Positions 21,097 to 32,355 are shown, numbered from the stretch's first letter. The stretch: 64,000 nt of DNA from Costus lasius (GCA_027563935.2 CM050453.2:11798001-11862000); one strand, 5' to 3'. Notes: a model not told the origin generated them from the letters alone. Made by a program: numbers and translations.

Positions 21097-21300
21097 GTCC
21101 CACATCAATAATTTTACAATTTATCACCATCAAAATCCCTTTAAATTGCGCAAACGTGACCTTTAACCCCAGAAGATCGTCACCTGCGGAATGAGTCCAT
21201 GGCGAACTCTTTTTTGGTCCTGAATTCATTTGTAAGCAACATTTTGTGATAATGGGGATTTGTGCTGAGAAGGCCTCCGCCAAACAGAATTTAAATATTT
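21097..21300 (+). ncRNA. snRNA-like unit C (diverged)
   Basis: USE GTCCCACATCA (21097-21107), a weakened TATA (TTAAATT, about 21141-21147), a hairpin with U-rich loop (CTCTTTTTTGG), outer stem CTGC (21184-21187) facing GCAA (21236-21239), and a shortened Sm-like ATTTTG (21241-21246). Eleven of fourteen inner-stem positions still pair, some through double substitutions relative to unit F. It is probably a decayed family member. Confidence 0.45.
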
Positions 21301-21495
21301 TTTCATATTGTGCAGCCCTTATATTAAGGACATTTTGTATATATAGTTAAATTGTAATAATCCTTACAAGTCATGCAAAACCGTTAAATTGTAATAATCC
21401 TTACAAGTCATGCAAAACCATGGCCAAAATTTATTTTAATGTGCCTGAGTTCATAATTATGGCTTATATTTCTTTCAATCAGATGTCAACTTATG

Positions 21496-21637
21496 GGAAA
21501 AATGTCAAAGAAGTGGCCCCCGCTACGAGTGGTGGCCCCATCCACCAGTAATATACACTTTGAGATGTGTGAATGCACACATTTCTAAGTGTCAAAACAC
21601 TTGGATGGTGGATGGGCCCCTTCTTTGACATTTTTCC
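21496..21637. mobile_element. Short Mutator-like MITE (142 bp)
   Basis: Terminal inverted repeats GGAAAAATGTCAAAGAAG and CTTCTTTGACATTTTTCC (the right arm has an extra C before CTTC) enclose a 142-bp element with further pairing ATCCACCA/TGGTGGAT inside. It is flanked by CAACTTATG (21487-21495) and TAACTTATG (21638-21646), a 9-bp duplication with one mismatch. The 9-bp length and G-rich ends fit the Mutator superfamily. No coding capacity. Confidence 0.8.
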
Positions 21638-21689
21638 TAACTTATGGGTGTTCACGAGATCCGTTGTTAATCTTCCGCTCACGTCAGCC

Positions 21690-21939
21690 GGAAACCTACT
21701 GACCAGGGAGTGGCAGGCACCACTTCGTCGCCAACATCACTGCAACGCTCTATGTCGTGGGATCTTCACTCGCCGTCGCTCCACCGACGCCGGCAAACCT
21801 TTGGCTGGAAGCTACTTTACGACCATGCAACGTCTCCTTGCCGCGTGAGTCCTGTCTCTCGGCGCTGCTAACCCCCGCCTGGGTGCCGCCTACATCCTCT
21901 GTTGGTTAGCACTTCACCGCCTAGGTGCCGCTTGCATCC
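21690..21939 (+). repeat. Diverged copy of the GC-rich module at 38374-38700
   Basis: Phrases such as CTGACCAGGGAGT, CACCACTTCGTCGCCAAC and CTGTCTCTCGGCGCTGCTA are shared with 38385-38590. Here it ends next to the inverted solo LTR. Origin unknown; frames are not conserved. Confidence 0.65.
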
Positions 21940-21944
21940 TCTAA

Positions 21945-23464
21945 TGTCACGCTCATGTTTACAGTAATATTATTTTAATTATTTTGATGTGAGTCAATGC
22001 TTGACTCGAGTTCAATTGCGTCCACGCAGGTACTTTAACGGTCGAAATCGTCGGATTGGGTGCGACTGACGGAGCCGATTCCCCGAACTAATTCCCAGCC
22101 CGATTGTGAACTCAAGCGGAAGCTTGCTACCATTCCAACACGGCTCAGTACAACGTAGACGATTCACCAGCGACCGATGTCGTCGAGTCAAACTTGGTTC
22201 GCCTAAACCCAAAGAGGGCTCTCCCGTAATCGACTATGTCGGACGGGTCCCGCTGCGTCACACGCTGGTGACGAAAAGTACCTAGCCGGCTCCTCACTTG
22301 CACGAAGGCGGGGAGGGCCGGAGGAGAAAGGGGTTGCCCATAGGTAACTGGCCTCGTCTCACGTGAACGTCGACGGCGGACGGCGGAACCGTCGTTGAAT
22401 GCGTCAACGGGGTGAACTACATTCGTCCAAACCCGGCCGCATTGTACTCTCCCGTCGGAGAGCTCAAGGTGACCGAAAAAGGGGGCCACGCACCAACGGC
22501 AGGAAGGAGGCCGGAAGGACTGCCAGGCGGCAGGAAGCACGGAGACGGACGGAGAAAACGACGCCCACCACGTTGCCTCGCTAGACGAGGAAGGCTCGCG
22601 CAGCCACGCTCCCTCGTCGGAGGAGATAGCTTCGACCTCCAGAGGCGCAGGAAGGAGAGAACCGCACGCAGGTGGCGGAGGGGAGAAACCACGCTCGCAC
22701 GCAGTCGAGTGCCAGCCCCGGAAATTCCCACGCCCATGCGGAACAACAGCCAGAAGACAGGAAGAGATAGGGCTCGCGAGAGGAGCACGGGAGGACGGCC
22801 AACTCAGGCAGGAAGCGTAGAAGACCAAAAGAAGGGAGGCGTCGCTGGAGCCGAGCGAAAGGCTAGGACGAAGATCAGGAAGGCACCGCTAACGGCGAGA
22901 GGGTACCTCGGCGATCACTCAGGCCGCCGGCTCCTCCTCGTCGATGAAACGGTTGTGTAGCAGCCTTCCGAGGCGATCTGAAGGTCCGCTGGCGATGGAG
23001 ACGACGATCGCAACGGCAATGAGTCGGAGAAGACAAGGAAGAGGGTGGGGTTCTCTGGGGGGTTCCACCTTCCACCCGCACCACCGGAACTGCCTGGAGA
23101 GCACAACCCCGAAGAAACGTCCGACGAGGAAGAGATCGACGGATGACGGAGAGGGGAGCGGAGGACGACGAAAATCGGAAAATCCCCGTGTAAAAAAAAA
23201 ACCCAAGTCGCGTCGCCACCCGCCTCACATTTCTTCACGCCCGTGCAGCCGCCCCCACGTCGGCCCGCGGCCCGAGGTGGTGACCTGTCCCGTCGCCCAT
23301 GCCTCCACGCACGCACGCGACGACTCGTCGCTCGACGCCCGTTGGTGCGGATTTGGATTCGGGCAACGCCCGATCCAATTTGCCAACCTGCGTCGCTAAA
23401 TTTGGAGAAAAATGGGCTGGGCTAGAAGTGGGTCGCGCCCGACTGCCAGCCCACGAGTCTAACA
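21945..23464 (-). repeat. Inverted solo LTR, homologous to the Athila-interrupted LTR
   Basis: On the minus strand it begins TGTTAGACTCG at 23464 and ends GCGTGACA at 21945. It is flanked by TCTAA (21940-21944) and CCTAA (23465-23469), four of five bases matching. It shares several blocks with 12170-13472, for example GGCGGCCTGAG.AATCGCCGAGGTA-like and GAGTCAAGC.TTGACTCAC sequences. It has no internal domain or second LTR, hence a solo LTR of about 1.5 kb. GC-rich long frames on both strands (22.1-23.4 kb) are incidental. Confidence 0.7.
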
Positions 23465-23665
23465 CCTAATGTGTTAGCTTGCATGCCTCATGGGTCATTT
23501 AAAAATTTTAAAGTAAAGAACTATAAGTTAAACAAGCACATCCGTAAAAAAGATACACGGGTAATTTATTTTAAAATTAAGCTTATTTTTAGTTAATTAA
23601 AATATGATTAATATATTTAATATTACATTTAGTTAATGAATAGAGAGTACTCTTATGAGTAGGCT
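23465..23665 (+). repeat. Fragment of the 778-bp repeat family
   Basis: AATTTATTTTAAAATTAAG and ATTTAGTTAATGAATAGAG are shared with 40890-41000, the tail of the tandem snRNA-like repeat. Only the downstream part is present, with no promoter or hairpin region. From 23666 to 24020 there is AT-rich and unremarkable sequence. Confidence 0.65.
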
Positions 23666-24099
23666 TTGGCAGCCTCTTCAAACCATTAAAAAAATTAAAA
23701 AATTAAAAAAAATTATTAATGTAAATTAAAAAATTAAAAAATATATATATTTAAAATAGTTAATTAAAATTACTAATGTAAACTTATAACCTAAATAGCA
23801 TACAAGTCAAATGAAAATAATTATAAGGTTTGGCCTGGGTTGGGTTCTATAGTACCCATACTTGATCCCACTGCTTATTAAGTTTCGGGTTTTCCCCGAA
23901 CCCTAGTCAATTCAGGTTTTCCCTTTGACGTCAGGTTGGGTCGAGCTGGGCCGAGCCGAGCTTGGGGGTTTTTGCAAAGCCTACTAATAAGTAATTGTGT
24001 CTATTGATGGTAGTTTTTGCTTCGGCATGATGCCCTCCTCCCACGAGATAAGACTTCTTAGGAGCTTCCTCCCATACTATTTCCTTTAGTTGTTGCTAT

Positions 24100-24847
24100 C
24101 TCTTTAAGTTCATTTGGCTACATGCTCGTCTTTGGCATTATAAATGTCCATGGCCAAAATCGGTTTGGCTAGGCATGACCGCATGTCTTTGAACTTAATG
24201 CCAAAATCTATTTCACTCTGTGTCTGAGTCTCAAACTTGTGAGTATTCACGGTACATATTTTTTTTTCTATAAGATGTCTCATAATTTATGAGGTATTTA
24301 CTACCATATTTCATGTGGCTACGTGCTTTGTCTTCAAATTTGTGGGTGCCCATGATAAGAATTCACTTGCCATGCACCCAAGTCCTCGAATTTGAGAGTG
24401 CCCATGATCTAATCCATATGGCTAAATACTTAAATCTTTAAATTTATGGTGTATGTAGTCTAAATCCATCCAACTATATGCTCATGTCCTCAGATTTGTT
24501 TGTAATCTAAATCCATCTATCTTTACACCTAAGTTCTCAACTTATAGGTGTCTATGCCCTAAATCCATTAAGCTCCTCACTTAAATCCTCAAAATTGTGG
24601 TTGTCCATAGCTAGATACATTTGACTTAAAACTTGTGGTTTGTCTTATAATCCAAGCTAATGTGTTATGCACTCAGAGTCCTTAGGCTAATGAGAATATA
24701 CAACCATAAGCTATGTAGTAGGCTCTTGGTCTTGTGGGCATTTACAACTCTATTGTTTCCAAGCTTATGATTATGTACTCAAGTCTTTTACATTTATTGG
24801 TGTCAACAAAAAAACCCTCTTAATAATAACACCCACATGGTTAAGTA
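24100..24847 (+). repeat. Degenerate repeats of about 60 bp
   Basis: Recurring phrases such as CTCAAATTTGTGGGTGCCCATGA, CTAAATCCAT and CTAAGTCCTCAA suggest many diverged units with a period near 60 bp. The units are too diverged to set exact boundaries. The dispersed repeats at 20650 and 41700 share the GGGTGCCC phrase. No gene is seen. Confidence 0.5.
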
Positions 24848-25135
24848 TATGCTTGTAGATCACTATTGACTATAACCCTGAACCATCCAAGTGCACAACT
24901 ATATATCTCAATCTTTAGACTTATCATGACAATCTAAAATACGAGAAAATAATGACTATGCACTCTCATTCTTAAACTTGTCGAACATCCATTATCTAAC
25001 AAAGCTAAAGCTTACATAGTTAAGTCTAAACTCTTGGTTGCCCTTAGCCTTACAAAGCTAAGGTGGAGACTTGAGCTTGAATCTTCTTTCCATTTTCTAA
25101 ATTTTTATGAAAAAGAAATTGAATTTCATTATGTG
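24848..25135 (+). repeat. Dispersed repeat, copy 2
   Basis: This matches 20655-20945 with scattered differences, including CTTGTAGATCACTATTGACT. No gene content. From 25136 to 25480 there is AT-rich sequence with one palindrome. Confidence 0.8.
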
Positions 25136-25232
25136 GGGTCAAAATTGTTACATTGAGAATGTATTATGACCGTTTTCAAATTCACCTTAAATCAATAAAG
25201 TTTATTTTTTTGTTAAATGGGTTCTGGCTTCC

Positions 25233-25252
25233 AATGAGCGCAAGCGCTCATT
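25233..25252. repeat. Perfect 9-bp palindrome
   Basis: AATGAGCGC and GCGCTCATT are separated by AA. It could form a hairpin. It is not followed by a T-run typical of a terminator and no neighbouring gene is known, so its role is unknown. Confidence 0.6.
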
Positions 25253-25480
25253 GTTAATTACCCCTGAGACTAGGGAACCTTTGATTAAGAGATTTATAAT
25301 ACGCAACAAAATAAGAGAGACAAAGTCAAATGATATCATTCATAAATTTAATTGACATGATACATAAAAAAAGATAAAGGAAAAGAGTTTCCATTAACGT
25401 GGACAATTTATGTTCATCAAACTTTGGTCTCGTGATGGTGTATTGGGTAATACCCGGCCTAGGCAATACAATGTCATATT

Positions 25481-26294
25481 GAGGAGCTACGCCTTGATGG
25501 TAAACATCGACGTACGCACCTCCCAAAAAATATTTCATTGTAATGCATTAAGGCATGTTGGATATCTAGACTTAAAAGATCACCCGGCCTTGACGGCGTG
25601 TTGAGTGGCTTGAATTTGAGAAAAATTACTCGGCCATGCGGCGTGTTGAGTGGCTTGAATTTGAGGAAAATTACTTGGTCATGCGGCATGTTGAGTGGCT
25701 TGAATTTGAGGAAGATTACTCAGCCATGCGACGTGTTGAGTGATTTAATTTGGAGAGAAATTATTTGGCCTTACGGCATGTTGAGGAAATTGCTCAGCCT
25801 CACGGCATGTTGAGCAACTTGGGTTTGGGAATTACCCGGCCTTATGGCGTGTTGGATAATTTGACTTAGAATTTTATCCGGCCTTGCGGCGTGTTGGATA
25901 ATTTGACTTGGAATTTTATCAGGCCTTGCGGCATGTTGGATAATTTGGACAATTTGACGTGGAATTTTATCCGACCTTGCGGCGTGTTGGATAATTTGAC
26001 TTGGAATTTTATCTGGCCTTGCGGCATGTTGGATAATTTGGACAATTTGACTTGAAATTTAATCCGGCCTTGCGGCGTGTTGGATAATTTGATTTGGAAT
26101 TTATCCGGCCTCTTGGCACGTTGGATAATTTGATTTGAGAATTTATCCGGCCTTCTGGCGTGTTGGATAATTTGATTTGAGAATTTGGGTACTTCAGCCT
26201 TAACGAACGCAACTTCGTGTTGAGGAGTTACGCCCCGACGTTAAACATCGACGTACGCACCTCTCAAACAACATTTCGTCACATTGGTATAAGG
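25481..26294 (+). repeat. Minisatellite array, about 14 units of 40-50 bp, with flanking direct repeats
   Basis: Units follow a TTATCCGGCCTTGCGGCGTG then TTGGATAATTTGACTTGGAA pattern, more GTGGCTTGAATTTGAG-like at the left end. They run from about 25570 to 26190. On both sides lies a roughly 75-bp block including AACATCGACGTACGCACCTC (25504-25523 and 26244-26263). No coding potential: frames read through the repeats but are low complexity. Confidence 0.85.
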
Positions 26295-28407
26295 CCTTCA
26301 ATTCACTTGTACGTCAAGTTTGAGTGTTTAGCATTTGAGGGATTAGCATGGTAACGCCTACGTCGAAGGTTTTTTTTATGTTTTATTTATTATTATTATT
26401 ATTATTGTTTTTGTTTTTTTTTTATGCACATTTCATTTTATTCGTTTCATCTATATCATTTTTGTTTGTTTTTTCTTTATTTCCTCTATTTTTATTTCCG
26501 GAAGAGTAAAGTTAATCTTCCAGATTCTGTAGCTTCAATGCCTTCGCGATTTTGGTGAGGAGAGTGACCTCGGCTCATTATTACCCCGCGCGGCAATTGC
26601 TGAGGTAATGGCCGCGGTGATCGGGCAAGGGGAGAGAGACGATCGGCAGATCTCATTGCCAGGGCCGCGATTTTGCCGTCAAACCCGTTGCCAGGGCTGC
26701 AACATCGCCGTCAAATCCAATCCCCAGGATAGGCTGAGGGCCAAGCGTTGCCAACCTCTAGTGAAGAGCACACCTATTTAGCGGTTCGTCCATAGAGGAT
26801 GGCGACGGTGACTACTGGGAGACAGGGGAAGGCCGTGGCGATTTCTGGGGAAGGGATCTTTTACAGCACGGTCGTGGAATGGGCAAAGCAAGGGGGATGA
26901 CCAGGATGCTTGAGGCGCCGGGGGGCTAGTTTGTGGTCGCGGCGAAGACCACGGGGAGCGAAAGGGCATCCACCTAATTCCCCTTCTATTGGCGGCTGGC
27001 AGATCCGGGTTGTATAAGATAAGTGGTGGAAACGGGCTTTAACCAAGGTGAAGCTTTCTTTCCACGACGAAGCAAATTCCATGCTTAGTTATGAAATTCT
27101 TTTTGAGGTTTTATCCTTGCGCTTGGCTTTCCTTGATTCTGGCATTCTGAAACCCTTTCTACTTCCATTGACGGTTTTGTCGGCAGTCAACTTATCACCA
27201 TCACAGACGGCAGCCCAAGAGACTCCGTCAAGCGTGGGGCGATACAGGCGGAAGCGGCGATGGTGACAATGTAGCTGTTGTCGTGGTTCATCTGCTGGGA
27301 CCTTCTGTATCATGTGTTACCTACGATTCCGGCTTCGGGGCTTAAGGTCGCTGAGGTAAGCTTGGTCAGATTCTGCATTTCGGGTCGGATAAAGTTTGGT
27401 CTGGATCCGTTAGTGTCGGATTCTCGTTGGGCTTTGAGTCGGGGCCTTGGTTAAAACTCAACCTTAATGCCGAATTTTGCTGATTGAGATTGGAGGTTGG
27501 TAGGTGAAATATCCCCATTTTTCTTATCTTACTCTATGGTAATCTCATAGCCCTTGGTTCCCTTTTCCTCTCTTTTGATCCCTTTCTCTTTCTCATATGT
27601 TTGCAGCCGTGGAAGTCTTCACGGCCGTAGGGTCGGTAAGATGACTTTACTGTAAGATGGATTTTCTTTGGGTTCCAGCCCACCAGTAGAGTGGGCTTGA
27701 GTCGGAATTGCCCGAAAAACGGCCTGCCTCTCGGGTTTGTTTGTTCCCCTTTTCCTTATTGTTATCTTTATTCTCCCATTTTCCTCAACGGCTCTCTCTT
27801 TTTTTTCTTTTTTCTTTTTTTTAGTTTTGGCAAGACTCTCCGGACTCAAGTCCGGGGTGAAGCTTTCGATGCACTACGGCAACCAGCGGTTCTTGGTAGG
27901 TAACAAGAAAAATTTTATCTTCGTTCTTCTTCCATTATCGCCATGCCTCTACAGTCTTCTTCTTACAGCAACGCGGGTGAGGCAAGATCCTATTGCTCCT
28001 TTCTTACGGTGCACTTTTGTAGCGGGCGGAACTTGGAGAAATTTTGCCAAGCAAGCATTCATGAGGTGCCAGCATTTCATCCGGACGATTCTGTTCCGCC
28101 CTGCCTTTCTTTTTTTTAAGCCCTTGATATAAGCTCATTTCGCTTCTTTCTTGCAGCAAGAATCTCTCTTGGAAGGTTAGTGCGGTAGCAAAACTCCCAT
28201 CTCACAGAGCTTCTTGGCGAGGTGTTCTGTCGTCGTGTCGCTGTGGTTCTGGAGATAGAGTTTCGGAGGGAATCAGAAGAGGCCTTGAACAGGTATCTCT
28301 CCTCTATTTCTCCCCTCTTTTACTTCCATCGCCTTCAACATATTTTATTTCCTGCTCTCCTTTTTGAACCAATGCCTTCTTTCCACTCTTCAGCCCCTTC
28401 GCATCCT

Positions 28408-28409
<2 letters not shown>
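26295..28409 (+). other. Unassigned region, pyrimidine-rich toward the right
   Basis: A TTATTA microsatellite and T-runs lie at 26380-26435. From about 27500 onward the plus strand is strongly T/C-rich with several GTAAG and CAG phrases that could pass for splice sites. I found no recognisable protein in any frame and no element ends. It may be a decayed gene region or an unannotated element. Confidence 0.4.

Positions 28410-28459
<50 letters not shown>
28410..28459. repeat. (TA)n microsatellite, about 24 repeats
   Basis: This is an uninterrupted run of TA dinucleotides. Length is likely to vary between individuals and to be error-prone in sequencing. Confidence 0.97.
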
Positions 28460-28460
<1 letters not shown>

Positions 28461-28729
28461 CCTCTAGTCTACTTCTCAAGGATTTCTAGGATGCTTAATA
28501 CATCCGCCAAGTCTCCAAGAGAGATAGATGCAACGGGTAGTGCGTAGATGAAACTTCTCTTCGCTTACCCTCTTCTTGCCGCTTCTCTTTCTCGTCCCTT
28601 CTTCTTCTTCTTCTTTACACAGAGGTTTTCCTCTTCTCTTTTTTTTTTCTTTGGGAACGCTTCTTCAGAATTTTGTTGTGACCCTCTTCCGAGGGCTCTC
28701 TGGCCTTCACTGCCTTCTTCTTCTTTTTT

Positions 28730-28922
28730 TTTTTTATGCTTTTGGGCTTTGAATCTTTTCTTCTGCCCGACCTTCCGCTTCTTCGCATTCTCTCCCTCCC
28801 CCTCTTTTTTTATGCTTTTGTGCTTTTAATCTTTTCTTCTGCCTGAGCTTCCGCTTCTTCGCATTCTCTTCTACCCTTTTTTTTATGCTTTTGGGCTTTT
28901 AATCTTTTCTTCTCCCCGACTC
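28730..28922 (+). repeat. Tandem repeat, three units of 73-76 bp
   Basis: Units begin at ATGCTTTTG near 28736, 28812 and 28885 and share AATCTTTTCTTCTGCC and CTTCCGCTTCTTCGCATTCT. Each starts after a T-run. It lies in the pyrimidine-rich tract. Confidence 0.85.
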
Positions 28923-30750
28923 GTTTTTTGTTCTTTCCCTTCTACTTCATTTTCTTTTCCTCACGTCAGTTCTCAGAATCAGCCTTTCGGCTGCTAATCT
29001 ACTTCTCAGACTCACCGCATCTGTGAGGCCTCAGAAGGAGATGAGTACAATGTATAGAAAAGAAAGAAGGGACTTCCCTTTATTTTTACCTTCTTCTTGC
29101 AGTCCTTCTGTTCTTTTTATTCTTCACTCTGCCTTCTGTGTGTCTTCGCCTCTCTTCTGTGTATCCTCCTTTGTTTCGTTGGGCTAGGGTCCCTTTTATA
29201 AGCCTCAGCAGATCAGTCCTTGTGTTTTTTTTGTTCTTGCCGACTGCCATGACCACTCCTCTCATTTCCCTTTTCAATCCCGGCCATCCTCATCTGTTGA
29301 CTGTTTCATCTTCTGTCACTAACTGCTACGCTCGTCTCCTCTTTTGTCTCTTCCAGATTTGTTGAGAAATTGTCTTGCTTCCGTATGGTCAGTGTCCTAC
29401 TTGCCTTATTCACGTTTCGGGTTTTCCCCTTCTATTATATGTATCTTCACTTTTTAAAATGCTAGTAACTGCCAGATTTTTTGTTGTAATTTGGCATTTT
29501 TCCAATTCTATCTAGAGTGATTAATTAGGGATTGATTCCTAATTAACTTTGATTACAATTTGCAGCAGCTTGATTGATTTATTTTTGATTGGTCTTGTCT
29601 ATAGATCACTCCCTTACTTGTTGGCAGATTTTGTTTATTTTGAAATCTATCCTTGCGTTTCTTTCCATTACACGCTTCCTCATCGTGCACATGCTAATTT
29701 TGTCAGCTTCCTTAGACGTTCGCTTGTCGTTTTTTTTTTGCCATTCTCTGTTGTTCCTGCATGATTAGTGGCTCGACTGCCATGTGTTTCACTTAACTTA
29801 GACGTCTCCAAAGATGAACACGTATTCATCAACAATTCTTTGGCGATTTGTACCCTTCAATGATAAGCTGGAATCATCCATCTGACAATTTTGTAATTCT
29901 ATTGCTAGGCATCCATACACATTATTCAGAAGTAATTGGGAAGAGGAGCTTGCTTAGATAATTGCTTTGGACATACCACACTAAAGAGGTACTAGAATGG
30001 AAATGGTCTTTATGTAAAACGACCCACACTTCTTTTGAATATATCTTTCTCCTTCAGAATTACTACACCTATGAAGTGCTATCCTTCTCTCGACATTAAA
30101 CATGCATCTTTCCAGCTTTTACTTTGGTAATCTGTATTTGGATTTCTGAATTCTCGAAAGTCATGTAACTACATTGATACATTGCATCACTTGATTTCCG
30201 ATTTTAACCATCACAAGACATTGCTGAGGTTTAGAAATTGATATGGTAATGAACAAATGTTACACATGCGGCTGGAATTTAATGGTATAATGATAAACAT
30301 TGTCAAATTTTCCATAGGTGGGCCAGATTTTTCAAATTCGGGTCGATTTCACTGAAATCCTGCCCCCTTTCTGTTCATTAAATTGCATCTTAATTTTGGA
30401 AGCCTCATAATTATATCAACACATTTAAACGCTCATCCTTTGATTTCAATCCTCACAATTATGGCTAGGATTCGAAAGTCAAGTAGTAATCGTGTAATTT
30501 CTGGACATAATGGCCTTCCACAAGCCCTGTATTGGAGTATGTTGCACACATGATTAAAATTTAATGGTTCAACACATTATCTACTTAATACTAGATGAAG
30601 AGGCACATAATAGATCGATATGAACATCATAAACTTGCTATCCCATAATAAAATGAGTTTTTGATGATATCTCCTTCTCGGTTGCTTCTTCACTAACCCG
30701 AAATGTATTTTTTTCCTCAATAATCCAATCGATTTGACTTTCACCTTCCA
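28923..30750 (+). other. Unassigned region, no gene recognised
   Basis: CT-rich sequence to about 29400, then ordinary AT-rich sequence. No conserved protein, RNA or element ends could be identified. The flank CACGGAAG at 30751-30758 may be the 8-bp target-site duplicate of the hAT element that follows. Confidence 0.45.
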
Positions 30751-30758
30751 CACGGAAG

Positions 30759-31475
30759 TAGAGGTGGCCATGGGCCGTGCCCGGGCCGGCCCGGGCCCGG
30801 TTCCTGGCGGGCCGTGCCTGGCACGACTCGTTTCAAATCGTGTCGTGCCCGGCACGGCACGATGGAAAATTTGTTGGGCCCGGCACGGCCCGCGGCCCGA
30901 TTAGGAGTGCCGACACAGGCACTGTTCCGCCGGAGAGTGAGCACGGATCCGGCACGCGGGCCAGGCACGGCCCGCGGGCTGACGTCGGCACGCGGGCCAA
31001 ATACGGCCCAACAGGCCAAATGAGAAACGCGGGCCGTGTTTGGCCTGGCCCGATTGTGGCCCATGGGCCAAAGTTGGCCCACGGGCCGACTTTGGCCTGC
31101 GTGCCAAATTTAAAAAAAATAAATTAATTTAATAAGTAAATTATTACTTAATTAAAATATATAAAATATGAAAAAAAAAATTGAGAAATTGAGAATGTAT
31201 ATTGCACAAATTTTTGAAAAAATGTTAAAATTTTATATATTTTAGACCGGACCCATTACAGGCTGCCTACGTACCCCACTCAAAGGAGGAATCAGGTCTA
31301 CGTAGTTCTCTTTTTACAACCCTTTCTACAACTCTTTTACAACTTTTTTTATAATTATTTATTACAACGTTTATCCATTGTTGCTTCCGCTTGCACTTCC
31401 AAGACTTTGTTCATAATCATCCGATGAAGTTGAATGACCACCTTTATCTTGAAGACGATCTTCAGCATCTAGCTA
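30759..31475 (+). mobile_element. hAT-type element end, truncated
   Basis: It starts TAGAGGTGGCCATGGGCCGT, a form typical of plant hAT termini, followed by a dense array of GGCCCG/CGGGCC and GGCACGGCCCG phrases (30770-31105), as seen in hAT subterminal regions. After an AT-rich stretch comes GGCTGCCTACGTACCCC and TCAGGTCTACGTAGTTC, also seen near plant hAT ends. The sequence breaks at 31475 where the 8-kb duplication begins, so the other terminus is missing. No transposase frame remains. Confidence 0.55.
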
Positions 31476-32260
31476 AGGACTACCCCTCCTCTCCTCCTTG
31501 ACATCCCTGCGCCGCGGAGAGGGCCGCGTGCCCCTTTAGTCGTCCAACAAATGCACATAAGGCGTGCTTCGGTGGACGCGTGTGGCCAACCTTCTTGGCC
31601 GTCAACCAGCGTGAGTTCCCTCGGCATGGACGCGTATGTACGCGCAAACCTGCGGGGTACCCCTCAGGTCGTTCTCGCCTACGCGCGAGAAGGACGAGTC
31701 CGTTGGTTCCTTCGTCCCCTACGTGGGACGTCGCCCACGGAACGTCGTCCGACCTCTTCGCTGGCATGTGAGTGTGGAGCTGGCCGAGTTCTTTCTATCA
31801 CCACCATGCGACATTGTGTGGACAACTGTCCATGATTGCCAGGCGCCGGCTTGATCCGTGGACGAGTGGGTGAGTCTGGCTCCCCGGCGTGGGACGTCTG
31901 GTTCCTCCCCTATATCCTCTCCGGCACGTGAGCGTGCTCGAAAATTATTGTGGACCCTGTCTGACTCGATCGGCTACAGGTGTATCCCTTTCAGGTTCGG
32001 GTGAACCCGGTCCGACTCAGAATTCTCGGTTCTCGATAAATCGCAAGCGTTGATCCAAGTCGTGTTAGAACGGTAGGGATCTTCTGCAGAGTCCATAGAC
32101 GGGCTAGGGTCCGATTCGAGGAATCGTCCCTACCAGTCACGCCCAATCTAACGGTTACGACAAGTTGTGCCCTTACGTGGGCGGGATTGGACTTGAGTTA
32201 AGCGTTGACTCACGGGTAAAATAATTAAAAAAAAATATTACCGTAATTCCGGGCATGACA
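31476..32260 (+). repeat. Truncated solo LTR (3' part)
   Basis: This is the copy of 12689-13472, lacking the LTR start. It ends GGGCATGACA followed by CCTAA (32261-32265). Confidence 0.75.
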
Positions 32261-32355
32261 CCTAACAACTATTAAAAAAAAATCAAATTCATGACTAAAT
32301 TAGATGTTTAGCTCGGCTCGTTTCTCCAGTTCGTTTAACATTTGGGTGGCTTTTA

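Noticed and set aside
22145..23400. Long open frames on both strands (up to 227 codons)
   Set aside because: They lie within a GC-rich inverted solo LTR. The frames are not kept in the homologous LTR at 12170-13472, and the translations are low-complexity arginine/proline/serine-rich.
25570..26190. CRISPR-like array
   Set aside because: The repeated units are contiguous and imperfect with no unique spacers, and the DNA is plant-like.
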